In this document: positions 1 to 5,035 of the stretch, in pieces
Position numbering within the stretch: the first letter of the stretch is position 1
Layout: the number at the start of each line of letters is the position of its first letter
NCBI GenBank assembly: GCA_003533825.1
Contig: DQCG01000174.1
Coordinates: forward strand, 1-5,035
DNA from: Phycisphaerales bacterium
GTDB lineage: Bacteria; Planctomycetota; Phycisphaerae; Sedimentisphaerales; Anaerobacaceae
Length of the DNA stretch: 5,035 nucleotides
Direction of reading: 5' to 3'
The notes under the pieces: model-generated
The model's input: only the letters and a program-made list of their open reading frames with translations
What the model was told of the DNA's origin: nothing
The model's database searches: none
Program-made: the position numbers and the translations under genes

Positions 1-41
1 CCCACTTTTTATTTCCCTTTAAAATTAGATTAATACCTTCT

Positions 42-671
42 CTACGCGCCTTTAATGAGCAAACTGGCGGCGTTATAAATAAAGAACAGGCCAAAGAAAA
101 CCAGTGCTACGGCACAGATCAACAGCACGATTCTCTGGCCCCGGGGCCCGAACAGGCCGGTGCCTTTGAAACTCGCCCACGACAGGATAGTCAGCCAGAC
201 GAAATCACACAGCCAATGAACAACGGCAAACAACGCAAAAGCCCATATCCCGATTCCGGTCGCCATGGTCGCCAGGGCCAGCCCGACGGTAGCCCACCAG
301 AACAGAAAGTACGGATTGCCCGCCGACAATACTATCCCCGCCATCATGGGCGCGCTTTTGGCAACTTTAGTCTCCTGCTGTTCGGCCGAACGCAAGCTAC
401 TGAGCATCCCGACCGCCATCCACAAAAGGAACGCCCCGCCGGCCAGGCCGATTATAATCTGTGCGGTGGGTAGTTTCAGTATTTCGCCCGCTCCAAGCAC
501 GATTAAAACCATCAGGGGAAACTCGACAATGCCGTGCCCTACGGCGATAAGCGCCCCGGCGTATCGCGAGCGCGCGCCCATCGAAATCGCCGTCGCCGTT
601 ACCGGCCCGGGGGCCATCACGCCCGACAACGATATTCCGACCACCTTAAATAAGAAAATTACCAACTCCAC
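42..671 (-). CDS. LysE/RhtB-family amino-acid exporter-like membrane protein
   Basis: This is a 209-residue inner-membrane protein, the usual size for LysE/RhtB exporters, which move amino acids or related small metabolites out of the cell. About six hydrophobic segments can be seen, near residues 3-23, 39-60, 68-90, 110-135, 140-165 and 180-205, separated by a polar loop at 91-107 (SLRSAEQQETKVAKS). Family hallmarks are the APGPVTATAIS segment (20-30) in the first helix, GHGIVE (45-50) and the SAGNPYFLFWW stretch (116-126), which matches the conserved NP motif in the middle of the family. The start is GTG at 671; no clear Shine-Dalgarno sequence precedes it. It begins 12 bases after the yjbQ stop, so it is probably translated from the same message. 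The substrate cannot be told from sequence. The family call is firm, the transport specificity is not. Confidence 0.9.
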   Translation of the reverse strand: MELVIFLFKVVGISLSGVMAPGPVTATAISMGARSRYAGALIAVGHGIVEFPLMVLIVLGAGEILKLPTAQIIIGLAGGAFLLWMAVGMLSSLRSAEQQETKVAKSAPMMAGIVLSAGNPYFLFWWATVGLALATMATGIGIWAFALFAVVHWLCDFVWLTILSWASFKGTGLFGPRGQRIVLLICAVALVFFGLFFIYNAASLLIKGA

Positions 672-683
672 AGGATTACCAGC

Positions 684-1100
684 TCACTCACCGATGATTT
701 TTACAAGGACGCGTTTTTTTCTTTTGCCGTCGAACTCGCCGTAGAATATCTGCTCCCAAGGGCCGAAATCGAGCTTGCCGCCGGTCACGGCCACGACCAC
801 TTCCCTGCCCATTACGCTGCGCTTCAGGTGAGCGTCGGCGTTATCCTCGAAGCCGTTGTGTTGATACTGCGAGTAAGGCTTTTCCGGGGCCAGCTTCTCC
901 AGCCAGACCTCGAAGTCGTTATGAAGGCCCGATTCGTCGTCGTTGATAAAGACACTGGCGGTTATGTGCATGGCGTTGCAGAGTACGAAGCCCTCGCTGA
1001 TTCCGCTTTCCGCCAGGCACTCTTCGACTTCCGGCGTGATATTAATATATTGACGCCTGCTTGTCGTATTGAACCAAAGCTCTTTTCGATAACTTTTCAT
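684..1100 (-). CDS. yjbQ: YjbQ/UPF0047 family protein (secondary thiamine-phosphate synthase-like)
   Basis: This is a 138-residue soluble protein that matches the YjbQ (UPF0047) family over its whole length. Family members are annotated as secondary thiamine-phosphate synthase because E. coli YjbQ has weak activity of that kind; the physiological role is unsettled. Visible family motifs are HITASVFINDDE (45-56), DNADAHLKRSVMG (86-98) and GKLDFGPWEQIFYGEFDG (108-125). The conserved His, Asp/Glu and Asn residues in these motifs are the likely active-site and metal-site residues. I chose ATG at 1100 because it gives the usual family N-terminus (MKSYRKELWF) and has CCGGAG upstream, 11 bases away. 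The longer reading from TTG at 1127 would place that ribosome site inside the gene. A good promoter lies directly upstream. The lysE-type gene follows after 12 bases; no functional link to it is obvious. Confidence 0.93.
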   Translation of the reverse strand: MKSYRKELWFNTTSRRQYINITPEVEECLAESGISEGFVLCNAMHITASVFINDDESGLHNDFEVWLEKLAPEKPYSQYQHNGFEDNADAHLKRSVMGREVVVAVTGGKLDFGPWEQIFYGEFDGKRKKRVLVKIIGE

Positions 1101-1136
1101 AGTCAATTTATCTCCGGATTTTATCAAGTCAGCGGC

Positions 1137-1165
1137 ATTGTAGCAGATTTCGTCTCATCCTGAAA
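1137..1165 (-). promoter_or_regulatory. Sigma70-type promoter with extended -10 for yjbQ-lysE
   Basis: Reading the minus strand, TACAAT (1142-1137) is preceded by TGC, giving an extended -10 element (TGnTACAAT). TTTCAG (1165-1160) sits 17 bases further upstream as a moderate -35 element. A transcript starting near 1130 would have a leader of about 30 bases carrying CCGGAGATA before the ATG at 1100. This arrangement supports a separate transcription unit for yjbQ and the lysE-type gene. It is a pattern match only, not measured. Confidence 0.55.
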
Positions 1166-1252
1166 CAGCATCTTGTAAATTAACTCGATGCCGGATATAC
1201 TAACTGCACCGGCGGAGAACGTTGGAAGTTTCACTGGACATGCGGCTGGATT

Positions 1253-1290
1253 TAATACAAAACAGCCCGGCGGCACATAGTATCGGGGCC
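1253..1290 (-). terminator. Weak candidate terminator after the beta-helix gene
   Basis: On the minus strand, GGCCC (1290-1286) can pair with GGGCT (1268-1264), leaving a 17-base loop. The stem is only five pairs, one of them G-U. A T-rich run, TGTTTTGTATT (1263-1253), follows. It lies 22 bases past the beta-helix stop, where a terminator would be expected before the yjbQ promoter. The short stem and long loop make it doubtful. Confidence 0.22.
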
Positions 1291-1311
1291 TTCTCAGTAT
1301 TTACACAAGCT

Positions 1312-2376
1312 TCAGGGTTTGCTCGTAAATAATCCCGCTCCAAGATCGCTGCCGGGGCTGCCGGAAACAGGGTGCAGGTAATTTCTTGCTCTCTTGTCTT
1401 TTTCCAGAATTACCCGGCCTTCCCTGACGACATTTTCTTCGTCGTATGTCACTTCGTCGCCGGTCAGTCCGGTTGGGCCGCTTTCGACGCCGTACCCCGA
1501 GTAGTGCCTGTTGCCGGCGACAACGCAATCGTGCACTCTATACTTATTCGGGTTGTCGATTCTTTTCCGCATCCAGAAATATTCGCTGCGTGTGACGATA
1601 TTATGATGAAATTCGAAATCTTCCGCCGTCTGACAGGTCCAGACACCGGAGATATAAGCACCATCGACAATACAGTATCTCATGGCACAATCCCGGCCTG
1701 CAATGCCCCGCGGGCCATCCCAGTAAACCGTGCAGGCATGGCAATTGCGGAAAATGCAGTGATCGACCACAAACCCGTCACCGGTGGCCAGCACGGCACT
1801 ATAGATATCGATTACATCTCTGTCGCCGATGAACACACACTGTGTCACGAGCAAATCATCCAGGTTGTCACCTATGCGCAAGATACAGTTGTGCCAGTTC
1901 CGCGCCAAAGGATTGCCCAGGAACTTCAGCCCGCGTATCGTGACATGACTGACTGCTATTTTTATTCCGTAGGTTGCCGTCAATCCATCGAGATTGCCCT
2001 GCCTTCGAGGGTCTTCGGTGTATAATATGACCGGCATCAGCGCCGGCCTCCACTGTGGATCATCGGGTGGAACAGCCGCTTCAATCACCAACCGCTCATT
2101 TTCCGTATAGGGTCTCACTCCGCCAAATTCCACAGACCCGGCAAGGACATATATCCCCGGCGATATCTTAATTATGGTCGGGCCCGGTTCCGTACCGACG
2201 TTAACAATTTCCGCCACTCGTCCTATCGTCCTAACCGGTTTGTCGTTTGTGCCGGGATTTTTATCGCTGCCGTTCCTTGCATCCGCACAGATTGTCTCAG
2301 CAACTATACTTCGTGCCGTCATGGCAAAGACCAGGACTGCAAAGAAAAACCAAACCTTCTTCCTGTAACTTTTCAT
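1312..2376 (-). CDS. Exported right-handed parallel beta-helix repeat protein
   Basis: This is a 354-residue protein with a clear Sec signal peptide: basic MKSYRKK, a hydrophobic core (8-19), and likely cleavage after SIVA (26). The mature start, ADARNGSDKNPGTNDKPVRT (31-50), resembles the DUF1565/NosD-like opening of beta-helix proteins. From about residue 140 short beta-strand coils repeat every 24-28 residues: VTIRGLKF, LLVTQCVF, FVVDHCIF, CAMRYCIV, FEFHHNIV, YRVHDCVV. The C-terminus ends in SGSPGSDLGAG, similar to the SPxxDxG closing motif often seen in these proteins. Such proteins usually bind or cleave polysaccharides, but no catalytic triad of a known lyase or glycosidase family can be named. 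ATG at 2376 is preferred because it has GGGAG 10 bases upstream and gives a proper signal peptide; an in-frame extension to 2427 would overlap the DUF3795 gene and spoil it. It follows that gene by 28 bases, probably in one operon. Confidence 0.87.
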   Translation of the reverse strand: MKSYRKKVWFFFAVLVFAMTARSIVAETICADARNGSDKNPGTNDKPVRTIGRVAEIVNVGTEPGPTIIKISPGIYVLAGSVEFGGVRPYTENERLVIEAAVPPDDPQWRPALMPVILYTEDPRRQGNLDGLTATYGIKIAVSHVTIRGLKFLGNPLARNWHNCILRIGDNLDDLLVTQCVFIGDRDVIDIYSAVLATGDGFVVDHCIFRNCHACTVYWDGPRGIAGRDCAMRYCIVDGAYISGVWTCQTAEDFEFHHNIVTRSEYFWMRKRIDNPNKYRVHDCVVAGNRHYSGYGVESGPTGLTGDEVTYDEENVVREGRVILEKDKRARNYLHPVSGSPGSDLGAGLFTSKP

Positions 2377-2404
2377 AATATCATATCTCCCGGTACTGAT
2401 AAAA

Positions 2405-2764
2405 TTAGAGCGTATCCCTGATCGCATCTAATCGTGTTTTGGCATCCGGATCCGTTGCAAAGAACTTCTCGATTTTTTCACAGGCATACTCATCACAATA
2501 CGCACAATTCTCAATGCCTTTTCGCCTTGCGCACTTTCTCATGTGACAATTCTTGCAACCTGAGAATAATCTTCCGCCTTCCGTCTTACATCCATCGCAG
2601 TCGGTAATATCTTCCGGTTTACATTCTTCGCCGTAATGACTTTTAATTTCCCGTACGATCTCTGCTCTCATCTCGTATCGCTTATCGTCGTCTTTTTCTC
2701 TTGTGGCTAAATAGATTAGACACTTCTCACAAACCAGACCGCAATATGAAACTACTTGATCCAT
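2405..2764 (-). CDS. DUF3795 cysteine-rich protein
   Basis: This is a 119-residue soluble protein with the hallmarks of DUF3795: YCGLVCEKC near the N-terminus (7-15), DCDGC (55-59), SGCKNCHMRKC (68-78) and ENCAYCDEYAC (86-95). It has twelve cysteines, at 8, 12, 15, 48, 56, 59, 70, 73, 78, 87, 90 and 95, most in CxxC or CxxCx4C pairs, so zinc or iron-sulfur binding is likely. The family's function is unknown. The start at ATG 2764 has GGGTGG just upstream and puts the first cysteine motif where the family has it; an ATG four codons earlier (2776) is also open but has no evident ribosome site. The gene overlaps the end of the preceding gene by 13 bases, which suggests translational coupling. 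Confidence 0.88.
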   Translation of the reverse strand: MDQVVSYCGLVCEKCLIYLATREKDDDKRYEMRAEIVREIKSHYGEECKPEDITDCDGCKTEGGRLFSGCKNCHMRKCARRKGIENCAYCDEYACEKIEKFFATDPDAKTRLDAIRDTL

Positions 2765-3720
2765 TTTACCACCCATTCGTACATTCGTTTGACGTTATCC
2801 GGATCGAACTGCGAGCTTATGGTTTTATCCAGCGAAGCAGCAAGCCAGTATTTTACAGGTGTGCCGTCCCCCAAAAGGGCAAGAATATCGCCGTCCACCC
2901 GTTTGTCCGCCTGCTCGTTTTTCCAGAAGGCCCGAAGGGTGTTCGAGATAATTCGGAGTCTTTCGCACAGAGGCGTCGATAGGATATTTCGCTCGCAGCA
3001 GGCGAAGGATTCATCCGGATGCAGGTCCGAGCCGACGGCTTTCAGCAGAACTACGAGATTGTTCACGAAGTTCCAGTTACACGGCTGGAGACGGTCGATG
3101 GCGATTGCGAGCGTAATCTGCGCATCCCGGCCGTCGACGGTGTCGTGGATGACGGTCTCAACGGTCCTGGCGAGAAAATCCGCATCGTCACTATAAAAAC
3201 CTCCCGCGGATTCGTCGCCGGGCTCGTCGTATTCTCCCACGTTCAGGACCAGGTTATGATAAGGTTTTGACGGCTCCAGTGCAAACGTCACTTTATCGAT
3301 AATTCGTCGTACCTGCCATATCCTGAGCGGCGTTCGCTCACTGATGTATCCCGCGAGGCGCCCGGCGGGTATGTCGCCTACATCCCGATCTTTGACATTA
3401 TCGAGCCTGTCTTCGCACCACGCCGAAAGGATGTCACGGCAATTCTGCAAGTCCCGCTTTCGCTGCGGCGGTCTGTCGCCCGATTCGGCTGGGGGGCGGC
3501 CCGAACCTATGGCTTCGATAATAAGCAAAGCCTGGCAGTCGGCCTCATGATAGCACGACTCGAAGCACGTGATAAGCTCCCTTATACGAACGGTGTTATC
3601 ATCCAGCGGTTCTAAAGAATCCTCCATCGCATCGATTTCGGCCAGCTCCTGGTCCTTCATGGCATGTTCGTCATCAGCAAGAATGCAGTTCTGCCAGCAT
3701 GGTCTTAATGTCTCGCTCAT
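2752..3720 (-). CDS. Unrecognised protein with an apparent internal domain duplication
   Basis: I do not recognise this 322-residue protein. It has no signal peptide or membrane segment, so it is probably cytoplasmic. The N-terminus (about 20-43) is acidic, and the rest looks mainly alpha-helical. Two halves, about residues 43-161 and 199-318, appear to be diverged copies of one domain, joined by a Gly/Asp-rich linker (162-180). Matching pieces include SAW..DRDVGDI with RAF..DKRVDGDI, and TPLRIWQVRRIIDKV (130-144) with TPVKYWLAASLDKTI (287-301). There are eleven cysteines if read from the upstream TTG, without regular metal-binding spacing. Start choice: ATG at 3720 lies 10 bases after AGGAG; TTG at 3726, two codons earlier, lies only 4 bases after it and is the alternative. 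The gene starts 36 bases after the glycosyltransferase and overlaps the DUF3795 gene at its end. That coupling suggests the two products act together, but the job is unknown. Confidence 0.8.
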   Translation of the reverse strand: MSETLRPCWQNCILADDEHAMKDQELAEIDAMEDSLEPLDDNTVRIRELITCFESCYHEADCQALLIIEAIGSGRPPAESGDRPPQRKRDLQNCRDILSAWCEDRLDNVKDRDVGDIPAGRLAGYISERTPLRIWQVRRIIDKVTFALEPSKPYHNLVLNVGEYDEPGDESAGGFYSDDADFLARTVETVIHDTVDGRDAQITLAIAIDRLQPCNWNFVNNLVVLLKAVGSDLHPDESFACCERNILSTPLCERLRIISNTLRAFWKNEQADKRVDGDILALLGDGTPVKYWLAASLDKTISSQFDPDNVKRMYEWVVKWIK

Positions 3721-3756
3721 GTGCAATGATCTCCTTTCCCGGAAAATCTTTGCTAA

Positions 3757-4926
3757 TCACTCATGCAGCAGCTTTCGATAGACGGCTTCTATTGTATCGA
3801 CCATCGTATCGGGCGCGAACTTCTTTTTTACCGATTCCCTGCCCTGCCGGCCGAGTTTTTTTCTCAAATCCGCATTTTCTATAAGCTCGGCGCAGGTGAT
3901 GATAAGATGTTCGACATTTTTCGGCTCGATGAGCCGGCCTGTATTCTCGTTGACAACTTCCCTTGCTCCATCGACATCGAAAGATATAGCCGGCCTGCTG
4001 CACAGCATCGCCTGCGGCAGCGTTCGGGCGAGACCTTCCCTGAGCGAGCAGTGGACGAGAATATCCGACGACTGGATTGCAAGCGGGATCTGGCCCGGCG
4101 GCAACAGGCCCGTGAATTTAATCCTGTCGGCCAATCCCAATTCGCGAGCCTGTTGTTTGTAATGTTCCGAAAGATTGCCGTCGCCGACGAACAGCCAGAC
4201 GCAATTGGCAAAACGCTTCGAAAGCTCCCTGGCCGACTCGATGATATATTCGTGACCTTTGAGCATGAACAGCCGGGCAACGGTGACAAGCACAACCGCA
4301 TCTTCGCCGATTCCGTACTTCCGGCGGAAATCTCTTTTTTTCTCCTGCGAAACCGGCTCCAGGAAGTCATCCTCGTCAATGGCGGAATACGCCGTGACGT
4401 ACTGCTCGGGCCTGCCAATCCCCACAGCGGTCGCCTGCGCCGTCATGGCATCGGCGACGCTGATAAAGAAATCCGTTCGCTTCGCCGCCGACTTCTCTAC
4501 CGCGATATAGAACTTATTCAAAGCCGCGCTCTGATACGGATGAAAGGCAAGGCCATGCAATGTATGAACAATTTTTAGCTTCGGATTTTGAATTTTGAGT
4601 TTATATCCCGCGTACCTGCCCAATATCCCGGCCTTGGCCGAATGAGTGTGGACAATATCCGGCTGCAACTGACCAAGCAGCTTCTTTAGTTGGAAGTAGC
4701 TGACTGTGTCGTTTAGAGGATTGATGGCCCGGCGAAGCCTGTCGATAACCACAACCTTGTAGCCCTGGCCATGTGCCTGGTTGAAAAGTTCGCCCTCCGG
4801 CCCCAGCGCAGGCCCGGTCACCAAAGTGACATCATGCCCCCGCTCCGCCAGGACTTTACAAGTGATAAGCGTATTCTCCTGAGCACCACCGAGTATCAAA
4901 CGAGTTATTACGTGAACAATCTTCAT
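3757..4926 (-). CDS. Family 4 glycosyltransferase (GT-B fold)
   Basis: This is a 389-residue cytoplasmic or membrane-associated glycosyltransferase that would move a sugar from a nucleotide-sugar donor to a glycan or lipid-linked acceptor. N-terminal acceptor domain: MKIVHVITRLILGGAQ (1-16, with the GGAQ loop), HTHSAKAGILGR (93-104) and HTLHGLAFHPYQ (121-132). C-terminal donor domain: VTVARLFMLKGH (214-225), FVGDG (246-250), FTGLLPP (271-277) and SLREGLARTLPQAM (294-307). The EX7E motif reads E297 with Gln at 305, as I recall for this subfamily. Between GRYA and IVHT there are about four more residues than typical relatives have, with the self-repeating segment KLKIQNPKLKI (109-119). No Shine-Dalgarno sequence precedes ATG 4926; a period-7 tandem repeat occupies that place. 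The likely pathway is surface polysaccharide or glycan synthesis, but donor and acceptor are unknown. Confidence 0.93.
   Translation of the reverse strand: MKIVHVITRLILGGAQENTLITCKVLAERGHDVTLVTGPALGPEGELFNQAHGQGYKVVVIDRLRRAINPLNDTVSYFQLKKLLGQLQPDIVHTHSAKAGILGRYAGYKLKIQNPKLKIVHTLHGLAFHPYQSAALNKFYIAVEKSAAKRTDFFISVADAMTAQATAVGIGRPEQYVTAYSAIDEDDFLEPVSQEKKRDFRRKYGIGEDAVVLVTVARLFMLKGHEYIIESARELSKRFANCVWLFVGDGNLSEHYKQQARELGLADRIKFTGLLPPGQIPLAIQSSDILVHCSLREGLARTLPQAMLCSRPAISFDVDGAREVVNENTGRLIEPKNVEHLIITCAELIENADLRKKLGRQGRESVKKKFAPDTMVDTIEAVYRKLLHE
4570..4602 (-). repeat. Repeat-like A/T-rich segment inside the glycosyltransferase gene
   Basis: On the minus strand this 33-base segment encodes KLKIQNPKLKI. 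Its two ends, AAACTCAAAATT and AAGCTAAAAATT, match at 10 of 12 bases, and the middle reads TTCAAAATCC, so TCAAAAT occurs twice in succession. Most relatives have a shorter, more hydrophobic linker here, ending in a motif such as VPVIVHT. The segment is richer in A/T than the gene around it. It looks like a short genomic repeat that landed in frame, but that is inferred. Confidence 0.45.
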
Positions 4927-4930
4927 TGAT

Positions 4931-4965
4931 AGAATACAGAATACAGGATACAGAAAACAGAATTC
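4931..4965. repeat. Five-copy 7-base tandem repeat in the glycosyltransferase leader
   Basis: On the plus strand five heptamers follow one another: AGAATAC, AGAATAC, AGGATAC, AGAAAAC and AGAATTC. The first two are identical and the others differ by one base each. The array ends five bases before the glycosyltransferase start codon, so it fills the place where a ribosome site would be expected. On the transcribed strand it reads as GTATTCT repeats. Confidence 0.85.
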
Positions 4966-5003
4966 CGACAGGCACCAGACTTTGCCGGTTTGACACTCAA
5001 ATC

Positions 5004-5035
5004 TTATTTGTTTCTCCTAACCCGGTCGAGCCGGA
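5004..5035 (-). CDS. Possible last codons of an upstream minus-strand gene (partial)
   Basis: Reading from the window edge on the minus strand, one frame gives RLDRVRRNK followed by TAA (5006-5004). A basic C-terminal tail of this kind is plausible for a gene lying mainly outside the window, 77 bases upstream of the glycosyltransferase. Another frame ends in TGA a few bases further on (GSTGLGETNKI), so the true frame cannot be decided. The remaining sequence up to the tandem repeat shows no other feature. Confidence 0.15.
   Translation of the reverse strand, partial: RLDRVRRNK

Noticed and set aside
1..41. Possible terminator or gene start after the lysE-type gene
   Set aside because: The 41 bases are A/T-rich but show no convincing stem, and no coding frame can be judged over so short a stretch.
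828..1163. Plus-strand open frame of 111 codons over the yjbQ region
   Set aside because: It lies opposite a gene with strong family motifs, and its translation shows no recognisable domain; it is a shadow of yjbQ.
1372..2025. Plus-strand open frame of 217 codons opposite the beta-helix gene
   Set aside because: The minus strand has a signal peptide, coil repeats and a family-like C-terminus; the plus-strand reading has none of these.
2377..2427. Longer N-terminus for the beta-helix protein, starting at 2427
   Set aside because: It would place 17 polar residues before the signal peptide and overlap the DUF3795 stop, while ATG 2376 has its own ribosome site.
4015..4040. Loss of the second Glu of the EX7E motif as a sign of an inactive glycosyltransferase
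   Set aside because: Gln at this place together with EGLAR..PQAM is, as I recall, a usual form in this subfamily, and the other donor-site motifs are intact.
3763..4578. Plus-strand open frame of 271 codons opposite the glycosyltransferase
   Set aside because: It is long but antisense to a full-length, motif-complete glycosyltransferase, has no domain pattern, and no ribosome site was seen.

Overview
The window carries six genes, all read from the minus strand, packed with short gaps and two overlapping ends. Base composition is close to balanced. A LysE-type exporter, a DUF3795 zinc-ribbon-like protein, an exported beta-helix protein and short intergenic repeats of the AGAATAC and TTCAAAAT kind would fit an environmental Planctomycetota (Phycisphaerae-like) genome. 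That assignment is inferred from general resemblance only and is weak.

In transcription order (right to left): a family 4 glycosyltransferase (4926-3757), preceded by a period-7 tandem repeat and, at the window edge, perhaps the last codons of another minus-strand gene; an unrecognised 322-residue protein that seems to be built from two diverged copies of one domain (3720-2752); a small DUF3795 cysteine-rich protein whose start lies inside the end of the previous gene (2764-2405); a secreted right-handed parallel beta-helix protein (2376-1312); a 211-base gap with a possible weak terminator and a good promoter; a YjbQ/UPF0047 protein (1100-684); and a LysE/RhtB-type membrane exporter (671-42).

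Spacing suggests two transcription units. The first runs from the glycosyltransferase through the beta-helix gene, with gaps of 36, -13 and 28 bases. The second is yjbQ plus the lysE-type gene, with a 12-base gap, driven by the extended -10 promoter at 1137-1165. The first unit mixes a glycosyltransferase and an exported carbohydrate-type beta-helix protein with two proteins of unknown role, so no single pathway can be named. No RNA gene, CRISPR array, insertion sequence or attachment site was seen. The longest stretch without a gene is 211 bases.

The most notable points are the internal duplication in the unrecognised protein, two repeat-like insertions at the glycosyltransferase locus (one in its leader, one inside its coding sequence), and the near-matching ribosome-site-plus-N-terminus shared by the yjbQ and beta-helix genes.
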